Source of the DNA: Amaranthus tricolor | Lineage: Eukaryota > Streptophyta > Magnoliopsida > Caryophyllales > Amaranthaceae | DNA length: 64,000 nt | Direction of reading: 5' to 3' | Assembly (NCBI RefSeq): GCF_026212465.1 | Contig: NC_080057.1 | Location: forward strand, 11,434,608 to 11,498,607 | Part shown: positions 46,684 to 57,903 of the stretch, piece by piece | Layout of the letters: each line of letters opens with the position of its first letter | How positions within the stretch are numbered: position 1 is the stretch's first letter | Notes under the pieces: generated by a model | Told to the model about the DNA's origin: nothing | The model's input: the letters and a program-made list of their open reading frames with translations, nothing else | Databases searched by the model: none | Program-made: the position numbers and the translations under genes

Positions 46684-46730
<47 letters not shown>

Positions 46731-47877
46731 TTTAATTGAGCTACATCCAAAAGGGATAGGACAGATATATAGCTACTATTGTAAAATAACAGATAACTAC
46801 TCTATTTCAAATGCAGAAGGACCTTATCGAAGATTCAAGAGATTGATAGTACTGTCAGTAGAAAGGGTAGCTAAGAAAAGGGAATGAGCAGGGGAAGGGA
46901 AAATGGTGATAATTATGCAAGTGGAGATGTGTAGGACAAAGTGAAGTTGATTGGTTGATAGTCCAGGAACTTATTCCTAATACATATCAAATTTGACCAC
47001 ATAATCATCCTCCTTGTCTAAGCAAATAGCAGAAAAATAGAGCAGCGATTATCATGAGTACTGAGTAGTTGCCTAGCCCTAATCCCCTAAAATTTGATTT
47101 TATTACGGTTTTTCCGGTCCGGTTTGGTTTTAATATTTTAAAACCGAGACCGAACCGTAAACCGTATTTTTTAAAAAAAAAAACCGGACCAGACCATTTA
47201 AACCGTAGACCAAACCAAATATTTAAATTACGGTTTGATCCGGTTTGGTTTACGGTTTAGACCAAACCGTGTTCAGCCCTAATCAGGGGTATCACCTGCT
47301 TTGATGTTGTGGAGGTGTATTTGCCGAAGCGGGCATTGCGACAGATTGGGTTCGTGCAGTCTATTCCTCCAGCTCCTATTAGACCAGCCAAGGCTCTTCG
47401 ACCGGCACACGGAACCTACTCCGTGACCTTTCCTTCTTCTGCTGCTGCATTTGTGGAGGCGTGGAGTAGGTTCCCCTACAGTGCCCGCCTTGTAGAGCAG
47501 GGACTTCGACGGGCTACTGTTCCTTCAGAGACTGAACCTAATTACGTTGAATGGTTTAGAGTGTGCTCGCACCCGTACATATCCCGAGACGAATTGCTGG
47601 CTTCCGGTCCTGGTCCTGGTCAGAGCAGATCTGATTACGTGAGTTTTATTATCAATTTTTTTTCAAGTTTTTTTTTAATCAATTAATAACGCACATTGTC
47701 CTTTTGTGTTTTCAGTTCGCGAAAGAATGGGCCAGTCGATTCTCTCCAGTGGCAAGACTACCTACGCGGATTGCGGATTTGAACTCCCGTCAACAACATG
47801 CGTTAGAAATATACCTTAATGATTGTAGAGATTTATATGATGAATGGCAAACTGATCAAGGGCAAGGCCCTGAATAG
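45025..47877 (+). pseudogene. Plant mobile domain (PMD) gene interrupted by a MITE
   Basis: Exons 45025-46374, 46421-46524 plus 47290-47638, and 47716-47877 join in frame to 654 aa once the MITE and its duplicated target are ignored. Residues 1-150 are a low-complexity, basic then acidic leader (MAGNQGKGKGFFRQLL). The PMD follows: LVDFLPSTSLGRLPVIMHQHID, WGEMTIMLHDVQRILGI, GCISVAELMRL, YYMAVIGSTLLADK, AWGAVTLAFLYRQLG, GCLTLLQTWIYEYF, WTPYN, VVEVYLPKRALRQIGFVQ. PMD proteins include MAIN/MAIL1, nuclear factors for genome stability and silencing, and many transposon-borne copies. This one sits inside terminal inverted repeats, so it is a transposon-borne form. As it stands, exon 3 is split by 757 bp with in-frame stops, so the full product is unlikely unless the insert is spliced out. 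Confidence 0.9.
46525..47281. mobile_element. hAT-like MITE inside PMD exon 3
   Basis: 757 bp with ends TAGGGCTGCACACGG and CCGTGTTCAGCCCTA (one mismatch). Target duplication ATCGGGGG (46517-46524) and ATCAGGGG (47282-47289) differs at one of 8 bp, the hAT size. Inside are runs of GGTCTGGTCTGG and ACCAGACCAG and a long T tract (about 46686-46725). Removing it with one target copy restores the PMD reading frame. Confidence 0.9.
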
Positions 47878-48117
47878 TCTGTACTGAAACTATTTTACAT
47901 TATTTATTCCATTTATTTTCGTCAATGATTGCATTTAATTTACATAAATATACACACTATCGCATTGGCCCAACTATGTAACTCATCTATGGAGATAAAT
48001 TCCCTATCCGTAACAAAGCGACCGGAGTAGTCTACGTTGTCTCCAAAATTTTCAAACTCCTGCACATTTGAAATGATATAAATTAAGTACATTAATGACT
48101 ACAATAATAATATTTGG

Positions 48118-48545
48118 ATTAATAATAACAACAACAACAACAATAATAATAATAATAATAATAATTATAATAATAATAATAATAATAATAATATTAATAA
48201 ATAAATAGATAACGATAAATCAAATTAATAATGACAATAACAATAATAATTTTAATAATAATAAAAAAAAAACGTTAATAAAAAAATTTAAAACATTTAA
48301 AATAAATAAATAATGACAAGACAAATAATAACAATAATAATAATAGTAATAATAATGACAACAAATACAACAATAATAATAATAATTATAACAATAATAA
48401 ATAAATAAATAATTAAATAAATAAATAAATTACGTAAATTAAAATATTAAAAAATTTAAAAAATAAAAATATCAACAATAAAAATTATAATAATGACAAC
48501 AACAATAATAATACTAACAATAATTATAATAATAATTTAAAAAAA
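48118..48545. repeat. (AAT)n/(AATA)n low-complexity tract
   Basis: Trinucleotide-rich sequence between the PMD stop and the right-hand hairpins. A matching (ATT)n stretch lies at 44318-44520 on the other side of the gene, so the two form a loose inverted pair. Confidence 0.85.
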
Positions 48546-48581
48546 CATTAATACGTAAATAAAAAAAATAAAATAAATAAA

Positions 48582-48743
48582 CCAGTCGCACAAATCTGGG
48601 CGACTGAACCATGGTCCAGTCGCACAAAACTGGGCGACTGGACCATGGTTCAGTCGCCCAGATTTGTGCGACTAGACCATGGGTTAGTCGCCCAGATTTG
48701 TGCGACTGAACCATGGTTCAGTCGCCTAGATTTGTGCGACTTG
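48582..48743. repeat. GTCGC/GAACC hairpin array, right side of the PMD element
   Basis: About four alternating modules of roughly 40 nt. AGTCGCCCAGATTTGTGCGACT-type palindromes alternate with palindromes around CCATGG (TGAACCATGGTTCA, TGGACCATGGTCCA). Adjacent modules can pair with themselves or with neighbours. The sequence is related to the hairpins at 44230-44760 and 62371-62425. Confidence 0.93.
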
Positions 48744-49009
48744 TTTTTTTTTTTTTTTTTTTTTGAACGGCAATTTTACGTACCGCATCCGACTCATAGT
48801 CGCTTTCGTTAGCCATATTCAACCAACTACGCCTTACAACTTCTTTAACACTTTTTAGAGAGATAGTACCAGTTTTTAGAGAGATAGTACCGTGTTTGAA
48901 TTCGTACTTAAAACGCATCTCAGAATTCGATATATAGACAAATCATCCGCATTAAATTCTTAATAGTGTTATTAAGCGTGATTTACATTTATTAATTATG
49001 TTTTAACTC

Positions 49010-49107
49010 CAATGGCATTTTTGTAATTCTTTTAAATCCAGGGGCAACTAAGTAATTTTAGGGGGTGGCGAAAAAATGAAAAGGGGTGGCGAATAATAGC
49101 AACACCC
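49010..49107 (-). repeat. Right terminal inverted repeat of the PMD element
   Basis: Inverted match to 43964-44065. It contains two direct copies of GGGGTGGCGAA separated by an A-rich stretch. Confidence 0.8.
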
Positions 49108-50092
49108 ATATTTTAACCTTTAATGTCTCTAATTGTATATAATAGAATTATAAAATATTAAAATTAATAATATTTATATCAAGATGAATAAAAAAAGATT
49201 ACACTTGACTATATTTAACTTATAGTTTAAGAATAAGTATAAATCAAAAGTGATTAATAAATAGTAACATAAAAGTAAATGAGATAAGTAACAAGAATAT
49301 AAGGGAGTAGTATATATGTCCGTGCGATACACAAATGTATATATAGATACATATAAATAAAATGTAATATAGATATATAAACTAATGATAACAATGTAAT
49401 TGTGATAATTTAAAAAGTAAAGATATTAAAAATTCATAATTGTTTTAACGAAACTGATTTATATGGAAAACAAATTAGTTTTAGTGATATTACTTCATGA
49501 AAGATAATCTTATTAATATCTAATAAACACAATTTAAAATTAGATTTGCAAGCAAAACTTTCTTTTCATTAATGTTTTAATCACAAAAATAAATAATTAA
49601 AAAATTAAAAAAGAACTTTAAATTTCTGTAGCTTTAGGAGATATATGAGTTGAAGAAGAGATTGTTAATTCTTACATTTTATAAGTTGGAATATTGTACA
49701 ACTAAATGATTGCACTGAATTAATTATATATCCAATGGAAAAATATGAATAATGAAAAAAGATAATAAAAACAAAAAAAGGGCTAGAAAATGATGTTCTA
49801 ATAATGAGAAAATATATTCAATTATGAAAGACAAGGATTTAAATACACTCCCTCATATCCTCTAACCCTAAACTGGTTAAAAACATATATTCTAAACCTT
49901 ATTTCATAAGTAAATCTTACAAATTTAATCCTTCCTTTAACAATTAAAGCATACCTGTTTCAAAATTTCAAAGTGCTTGATGAAAAAACTTTCAAAATTT
50001 GAAAATATGTCATATATGACTTATACAAATTTTGAATCAATCAAAAACAATTAAAATAATATCTTACTTAGTTTATTTAGCTACATATAGCC
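49108..50092. other. Intergenic AT-rich sequence
   Basis: No gene or structured element recognised. Confidence 0.5.
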
Positions 50093-50288
50093 AAAATTAT
50101 TGGGTGATTAATTTTTATTTAAAATCAATCGTAAACATTTATAATTACAGTAAATAGAAAACGAAATTAGGTAAATATATGCATTACTGTAAAATTATTG
50201 GGTGATTAATTTTTCTTTAAAATCAATCGTAAACATTTATAATCACAGTAAATAGAAAACGAAATTAGATAAATATATACATTACTAT
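50093..50288. repeat. Tandem duplication, unit 98 bp
   Basis: Two direct copies (50093-50190 and 50191-50288), each starting AAAATTATTGGGTGATTAAT, with a handful of substitutions, then the start of a third. Non-coding. Confidence 0.9.
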
Positions 50289-51267
50289 AAAATTATTTTA
50301 ATTTTGATTTAAATACATGTTATAGCATTTTCTATCTTTATGTTATGTGATAAAAAGTAAATTTATATTTTTTTGAATTAGCTCCATTTAAACATAGCTA
50401 ACTAGGATAGGAACCCGTGCGATGCACGAATTTTAAATACGTTAATATTTTAATAAAATTTTAGACTATTTTTATTGTAATTTTTGTCATTAAAGTGTTA
50501 ATACATTTTTAAAAAGGAATAATTGTATTATCGAAAATAGACAATATTTTTAGTTGATTGATTTTTATTGCACTATATTTGGTAGCTGAGATAGTCTGAT
50601 TGCATACAGATTGATTGCAATTGACTGTTTTTTGCATTAATTTATTTGTTGCCAAATTCATATTCAATTCAATATTCTTGACATTTTTCCTAAAATTCAA
50701 AACTGTAACTATGATAGTCTAACAATGTAAATGATTGATTTTAATGATCTATTAAATAAATATTATGTCATTTTAGTTTTAAAGAACAATTGCTGGAAAA
50801 AAGACAATTATGTACTTCTAGTAATTTCCTAAATTACAGTATAATTAGAATAAATGTAATTTATTATGCAGTATAGTTTTCTTCGTAGCATACCTTTTTA
50901 AACAGTACATCATATATATTACAGTGTAATTCCAATAATTTATCAGACAATATATAATTTTCTACATAGTACATTATATATTTCCTAGTATAATTTTTTA
51001 AACAATACATTTATATATAATAGTGTAATTGAAATTAATTGTAATTTATTGCATCCATTAATGTATAAATTTTTCCAAAAATGAAAATTCCTAAATATGG
51101 TAAATCCAAAAATAAATGTCAATCAGTCAAATTTCATTAATAGCGTCCAATGAAAAAAAGACAAATGATATGCTCACAATCAAACTATCTTATTCTATTA
51201 TACAATAAAATTAATAGAATGTATGATTAGATGTTTGATTTTGCTTTTTTGTTCTATTATATCAAAA
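50289..51267. other. Intergenic AT-rich sequence
   Basis: No gene or structured element recognised. Confidence 0.5.
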
Positions 51268-51430
51268 GTGATTGTGGTTCAATGGATAGAGCATTTGCAA
51301 TTTTGCATGTAGAGCATAAGGTTTGAGATTTGATCTCTACTGGATGCAGATATCAGTTGGAGGGTTTCTTGACTGCGTGCATCTCTCTTTACTCCCTCCT
51401 TGAAGAAACGAATAATTTATCTGCATTTTT
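51268..51430 (+). mobile_element. tRNA-related SINE-like element
   Basis: An A-box-like TGGTTCAATGG (51275-51285) and a B-box-like GGTTTGAGATT (51320-51330) are spaced 45 bp apart, as in a tRNA promoter, and followed by a non-tRNA body. The sequence cannot fold as a functional tRNA. The 3' end and target duplication were not defined. Confidence 0.55.
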
Positions 51431-51861
51431 TACCTTTTTAAAAATAACAGAGTGAAAAAATAATTTGTGAAGTAATCAAAATTTAATAAATCTCAAGAAT
51501 CCATATGCAGAACTTCCAAAAATTATCATTTAAAATTTTCAGATCTATTTAATAGATATGATGATTTGGGATCCCATAAAGTAAATAGAAAAACCCCTTG
51601 CTCACCTCAAAAAAGAACCAAAGAAGATAAAAGGATGGTGAAAAAAAGTTGCACTAATTCTTTATTGATATGGTGAGACAACCTCAATTAACTCAATCCA
51701 AAGTTTTTTAAAAAAGCTCATACCATGTACAATTTAAATTTTATTATTTTTTAATATTTTTTTTTTACTAATGAGCTATTTGTGGGAGCTCGTCTCACAC
51801 GGTCTCATGTAAGACTTGCGGAAAAAATTGAGGATAAAGTTGAAAAAAGAGATGAAAACTA

Positions 51862-52095
51862 CTCCCTCTGTTTGTTTTGTTCTTTTTCATAGTTTTAAAA
51901 GCAAATTTTGAGTATCAATATCTTTAAATAAGCATAATAAAAAATTATAAAAAATACTTAATAAAAAATATATATATATTATGATGAATTTAATAAGATC
52001 TCATAAATATATATAATCTTTTAAATATGTCTAAAAAATATTAATCAAATTTTTTAATTTTTAAATTGAAATATTTCAAATGAAAAGAAGGAGGG
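51862..52095. mobile_element. Stowaway-like MITE, degenerate
   Basis: The left end CTCCCTCTGTTTGTTTTG is preceded by TA; the right end is near GAAAAGAAGGAGGG. The ends are imperfectly complementary. Confidence 0.4.
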
Positions 52096-52280
52096 AAAAA
52101 AAAAATAGACAAAGCGGAAAGGTATAATCGCACAAGAGAGTCAGAGAAATAAGCTAGAAAATAGAAAAAGAGAAAGGAGGGAACATAAATTAATATGTAT
52201 ATTCCATGGAACGAAACTTCAATCCTTTTTTTACACTTAACGGCAAAACTCCCATGCTTTCATTTCGTTTTTTTCTTTTC

Positions 52281-52377
52281 TCTATTTAAAGAGGGCATTG
52301 AACCCCTTCCTTACCGTTACCCTCTCTGTAATCTTCCTTCATTTTCTCCCTTTTTCTTTGCCGACATTTTAAATCTG
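52281..52377 (+). promoter_or_regulatory. Core promoter and 5'UTR exon of the HAD hydrolase gene
   Basis: A TATA-like TCTATTTAAA at 52281-52290 is followed by a pyrimidine-rich leader. Donor CTG|GTAAAT at 52378 and acceptor CCCCAG ending at 52840 define a likely 5'UTR intron. The coding start is 14 nt after the acceptor. Confidence 0.5.
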
Positions 52378-52853
52378 GTAAATCACCGAGATTTTAGTTT
52401 CATTTTTTTTTCTTTTTCTTTTTTGATCATGATGGAATTTACGTTAATTGTTTAAAATATCATAGATTTTCATATATGATGCTGTAATTGTTTGCTTGAA
52501 TGTTTACTGTTATATCATATGTGATTACAATTCAAGTATATGTATATTTGTTTTCCAATTAAATTGTTTCTAGTTAGCGAATTTATGATCTGATGAAGTT
52601 ATATTCTTGTTTATTTTTTGAGGTTTTAATGTTGTGATTTTCACCCATTTAGAAAAATAGAATATTTTTTTTTTAGAAATTTGTGTTGGTTCAAGTAATT
52701 TCTGGAAACTTCTATCAAGAAAGAAACCATTTATCATTTTTGTTTGGTGAAACAATGGTAAAATATAGAAGTATCTAATAATGCTTATACATTCTGTTGA
52801 AGTTATCTAATTTTTTTGTTAAAAAAAAAAAATTCCCCAGATTTTTTCTTAGA

Positions 52854-55039
52854 ATGGAGTATGAATTAGATCATCACAGAAACCATCATGATTTCAAGGC
52901 CAAATATGACTGCGTTTTATTTGGTAATATTTTCTGCTGTAAATCCTTATATTCTTTTAGTTTTTCAAATCCAATGCCATGTAATTTAAGCAATAATTAT
53001 CTTAAAATTTTATTGAATTTTAGATCTTGATGATACCCTCTATCCCTTCAGTTCTGGGATTGCTGGTCATTGCTCAAAAAACATTCAAGGTACCTTTTCT
53101 TAATTGAATCTTTTACGGAATAGGTATACAGCTATATATGAAAATATGAATCATTACATATCCTTATTTAAATTGGTAATAACCCAAAAAAGAATTTTTT
53201 GTTATGAAACTTTCAGATTACATGATACAACAACTTGGTATAGAGGAAAGTAAAGTTCCTGATATGTGCTATGTTCTTTACAAGTATTATGGAACCACAA
53301 TGGCCGGTCTTAGGGTAGGATATCAATTCTTTTTAGATACCTCATGTCCAATCTGGTAATCAATATTAAATGTTGGGAATAATAATGAAAAATTAATATA
53401 ATTTTGGTAGGAATATCTTTTGACAAGTTAAATGGTCATATGCTTAATTTTTTTTTTCAATAATCTCATTTTTTTTCACAAAATTCATTTCCATGCATTA
53501 CCATTTGAAAATATGGTATTAGGTGACAATGAAAAATTATAAAAAAAAACTTTTATATAATTAAATTTTCATTACCATGAAAATGATATGATATAATGAA
53601 AATTTACACTATAAATCATTGTCATTCCCACCATTTTGTATTTACCAAATGGGCCGTTAGTGTTTTAATTTGTCATTTATACCATTTTTCTTACTCCTAA
53701 TTGATCTTTTTGTCATCTGACATCAGGCAATCGGGTTTAAGTTCGACTATGATCACTACCACAGGTATAACTTCATCACACCTTTCCTTGAATCAAGTGT
53801 TTATGGAGTTTATAGATTAATGGTATTAATTCAATGAGAGGTTAAAATAATGTGACATCTAATCCTTACACTGTTAGGGGAGGGAAGACTGGTGTATATT
53901 CCTTGTATAAAATGTAAATGAGTTCTCCATTCCTATTCGCTTTCACACATTTCCGTCGCCTTTCAATATCTGAATGACGGATATACGATCCCTCCCTTTA
54001 CCTCTCGTTTCTTTCCCTCCACTTCCCTCTCCTTCCTTTCCGTCCATTTTCTTCCATCCAAACACACCATAAATGTCGATACATTGCGTTGTTTAGACAG
54101 TTGACTGTGATAAAAGCTGAGCATCATTGCATTCTATGGTTTGCAGGCTGGTTCATGGGAGATTACCCTATGATTTTCTAAAACCCGATCCAGTTTTAAG
54201 GAACATATTACTTAGTCTACCAATTCGCAAAGTGGTAATGTTTGTTCTCTATCCAAATACTTGAATAAGTAGAAGAAAGTATCAATTTTTGGTCTAGATG
54301 TTCTAAATTTGGTGCAAATGTTTAGATTTTGACTAACTCTGACGAGCGTCATGCTGCTGAAGTTCTAAAAAGGCTTGGTTTAGAGGATTGTTTTGAAAGC
54401 ATTATCTGTTTCGAGACACTAAACCCCACTAAAAACAGTGAAAGTGAAGATGGGGAGAAAGCTCCTGATGTTGAAGATTCAGACTTGCATAGCTCAATTT
54501 CTGATACCGAAATTTTCAACATCATGGAATATCAGCCTAGTTCTGGCTTAGCCCTTCCACCAACCCCAGTCATTTGTAAACCATTTGAAGCTGCATTTGA
54601 GCAGACCTTTAAGATAGCTGGAATTGACCCCAAAAGAACTGTAAGCTCGTTCTTTTATTTGTTCTTTGATACAAATACATGTTAAGCAAACATTTACTCG
54701 GACTAACATAATTATATCTACTATCAATTGCTGTATTGTAGTTATTTTTCGATGACAGTGTTCGCAATATAAGCACTGGAAAAAATATGGGTCTTCATAC
54801 CGTTTTGGTAAGTTTGATTCTCACCTGAAAATGGCGAAGTAAAATTTTTGTATAAAAGTTAAACCGGTTTCTTCAATTGTGTTTATACAATGCAGGTTGG
54901 AAAATCTGAAAGAACAGCAGGGGCAGATTATGCCTTAGAAAGTATCCACAATATCAAAGAGGCATTCCCAGAATTGTTGGATGACGAAGAGAGATCGGAG
55001 ACTGTCAGTTATTCACAGAAAATTGCCGTAGAAGCTTAA
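52854..55039 (+). CDS. HAD-family hydrolase, pyrimidine 5'-nucleotidase (SDT1-like) type
   Basis: Exons 52854-52923, 53024-53089, 53217-53314, 53727-53764, 54147-54234, 54326-54640, 54742-54807 and 54896-55039 join to 294 aa with GT-AG borders throughout. HAD motifs: I DLDDT at 24-28 (Asp24 nucleophile, Asp26 acid/base) in FDLDDTLYP, II TNS at 123-125, III Lys205 in CKPFEAAF, IV FFDDS at 227-231. YYGTTMAGL and PYDFLKPDP belong to the helical cap. This plant group resembles yeast SDT1/PHM8, which dephosphorylate nucleoside monophosphates; the substrate here is inferred. An acidic insert (about 150-190, ESEDGEKAPDVEDSD) sits before motif III and is usual in the plant members. It looks intact and functional. 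No signal peptide, so probably cytosolic or nuclear. Confidence 0.93.
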
Positions 55040-57903
55040 TTTATATATTCTATAGCAAAAGATGAACTTAAATTATATGCTTTGGTTCTGATTTTACTAA
55101 CGGTAATGTCTTTTTATATATGTGAATTCTCCACTTAATAAATACGTGGATGTAGAATAGTTTCTGAATTTGATATCAATATAGAACTTACTATTATTGT
55201 CTTTTGGCATGGGATCTTCGTTCTCTTTTGGATTCCTTTTTTTCTTAAGAACATTCTGTCTCCCCTGTTAGAAAAAGATTCAACCATTTTTATAGAAGAA
55301 ATTGAACCATCTTCTAGAAGGTGACCAGAATTGTGGAAGTTGAATTTCTCTGTGGTGTAAAATGACTATGAAAATTAAAATGTTAACATGTATGATGTGA
55401 CTATCTTTGAAAAGGATGGGTAGGAATCACGAAACTTGAGCCAAGTAATTCTAGATTTCTGATGCAGAACACTTCCAATACTAGCCAATTTTTGTGCAAA
55501 ATGAACAGGGAATTGGAGAGTATCTTTCACTTTCATTGGTGCTCTAACGCCTTAATATTATGCTCTTTGACGCTTACAAGAGCACACCAACCCTTACGGC
55601 CCATTTGGTTAATAATATTAAAATAGTGATAATAGTATTTATTTTCTTCAAACACATAATCTCTTCACATTTTAGTATTAAGCTTTAGTAGTAATTTTAG
55701 TATTAGTTACCATGGTTCATCAAACACATTTTCTTCATATTTTCCCATCATTACCATATACTACCTTTACAATTTGCAATGGATAGAAATAATTTTGTGA
55801 AGAAAAAATAGAAAATACTAAAAGAAGTATGACCATAAACCTTATAATTTTCTCTCTTATTCTACTCATTACTCTCATTTATGTTTTGTTAACTATTTAG
55901 TGAGCACTTTTAATTTGTAATTTAGTCTTAATCTATGAGTTGAAATATAGTCATGTGTGATCTTGTTTGATTCATTTTAATACATGGATTATTAATATTA
56001 ACTTTTTAAATTATTAATTAAGAATAATTAGAGATATTAATAACTAAAATATTAGCTCGTGAAATGTTAAAAACTAAATGGAACTAATGCGTTGAATAAG
56101 AGGTAGGGCCAACAACTAAATAACTTGTAGCTGTATTCATTAGTTCTATGAGAGTACATAGAGTTGTAATTAAGAATTAACATATTTAATGTAATGTGCT
56201 CACCACTTTCTTTAGTTTGTATTCACACATCCTTTATTATTTTCTCTCCGTAAATCCTACCTACAATTTAGTAGTCCCTATTTGTTGGTGGCAAGAATAG
56301 TAAAATGGCCAGGCGAGCACGACATGCCATTCACCTATTTATACCCACCCAAAATTTGAATACCCATTGTCTACTCATCACTCATAATGGGCAAAATTTT
56401 AATATTAACGTATGCTCACATGGGTATGAATTTAATCTCACCTTACCCACTAAGGGGAATTGAGTGTGCGCAACACGGTTATATCCTCCTTATATGTCTC
56501 TCACTTGCTCTATGTCCACATTATATACACTTCATACAATCGTAGTACCTTACATATTTATTTGTATATTTAATTTTATTTAAACCATACTTGTAATAAT
56601 ATAAAATTTGTATCCTTTAATTTTTTGTCTATAGTTTATAATAAAAATATACAAAATTGATATAAAGTAGTACATTGTTGATATGGGGTGAGTGGTGCAA
56701 AGTAGTACATTGTTGATATGGGGTGAGTGGTGCGGATTAGAGTTTAGGCTTCTGGTTTCGGTTTTTAATTTTTCAATCCAATTCAAACCAAATTAAACTG
56801 CAATTCAAATTAAATCAAACAAAATTTATAAGGTTGACTTTTCTAGTCCAATCCAAACCAAATTTCTAACTAAAAACAAATCTAAACTACAAATATATCG
56901 AATTAAATCACCAAAATCGTAAAGCAAACAATATTTAAAATTATAGTAGCAATAATGGGAATGACAAAATGAAATCTAATTATTGAATCAAGGTTTATTA
57001 TTGTTATAGGAACACTTATGTCGTTCGAGTTAGTATCGCCAATTAAAATCTTCTAATTGCACATCAAGTTGCACAAGATACACTCAATAAGTAGTTTAGC
57101 TCAATGTAAAAAGTGAGCTTCTATTTTAATTCACTTGAGAATATCGAATTTTCGATTTTTTGTATGCTCAAACCTAATCTAAACCTAGATATTTTGGTTT
57201 TAAAAATTTCAATCCAAAACAAAACCGATTTATAAAGAATTCAAACCATATTTTTTATTTGATTTGCAGTATCTATCCGAATAACTTTCACCCTTATTGT
57301 GGATCAAGCGGGTATGAACCAAGATAGGTGGGCCTGGAGTGGGGCAAGTAGATATGCGGCAGGCAAAATCTCATATCCATCACATAGTCACACTCATGAC
57401 GGATAAGATTTTTTATACCCATATCAACGCACTACACCCTAAATTCATACCCTTATGTGCCCCAATTGAAACAAATACTGCGCAAAATCCGTATAATTTT
57501 ACACCCCTGTCATCCCTAGGTGCTAGGTGGTGCAATCTCTTTGTCACAGAAGGAGTAATTGACCATTCTTGTCTTATCTTTGCAAAAAGAGTAGCTTTTT
57601 TGTAAATAGATGACATATAAACAATTCAATAACTAAGCAGCCAAAACTAGACAGCTATATGCAAAACAAGTATCAATAGTACTGCAGTCAATAGCAAGAG
57701 ACTGGGAACCAAGTAAAATATACTGTATGCTGAACCTTTTAACCAATGCCCAATTTGTATGCAGTCAAGCAGCCATCCAAAATGTTGTACCTAACAATGG
57801 TTAAGTACGGGTTAAGACAAGTTTCTTCGAAACTAGGTATAGATAACAATGACCATGAGAACAGTCAGCTCCATACTGATATATGAATATATACTCTCCG
57901 TGA
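55040..57903. other. Intergenic region between the HAD and UFD1 genes
   Basis: No gene found. It holds the 3' flanks of the two convergent genes, a possible MITE end near 55600 (GGCCCATTTGGTTAATAAT), a 35-bp tandem duplication and a stretch rich in AACCAAA/GGTTTT words (about 56735-57290) resembling 61800-62275. Short open frames here lack any recognisable motif. Confidence 0.5.
56664..56733. repeat. 35-bp unit, two tandem copies
   Basis: Two identical adjacent units beginning AAAGTAGTACATTGTTGATA. Non-coding. Confidence 0.95.

Larger units (their letters stand above)
43964..49107 (+). mobile_element. TIR DNA transposon carrying a plant mobile domain gene (MULE-like)
   Basis: About 5144 bp. 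Left end 43964-44065 and right end 49010-49107 are inverted copies of each other. Both contain TTTTCATTTTTTCGCCACC and, further in, a TTGCCC...ATTACA...TGCCATT series. The 8 bp outside each end are identical (ATATTTTA, 43956-43963 and 49108-49115), close to the 8-10 bp expected for Mutator-like elements, though AT-rich. Inside are a promoter, a PMD gene and two sets of GC-rich hairpins. No transposase is encoded, so it would be non-autonomous. The hairpin modules link it to the MULE transposase remnant near 63 kb. Confidence 0.75.

Noticed and set aside
46685..46735. Polyphenylalanine-ending frame at the start of PMD exon 3
   Set aside because: It is PMD exon 3 running into the T tract of the inserted MITE.
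48118..48545. Possible CRISPR-like or satellite array
   Set aside because: It is a simple AAT-rich microsatellite without unit spacers; plant nuclear DNA has no CRISPR arrays.
51268..51345. A functional tRNA gene
   Set aside because: A and B boxes are present but the cloverleaf stems do not pair and the sequence continues as a SINE-like body.
57339..57616. Overlapping 67- and 88-codon frames on both strands
   Set aside because: No recognisable motif, no splice context and no support from neighbours; judged chance.
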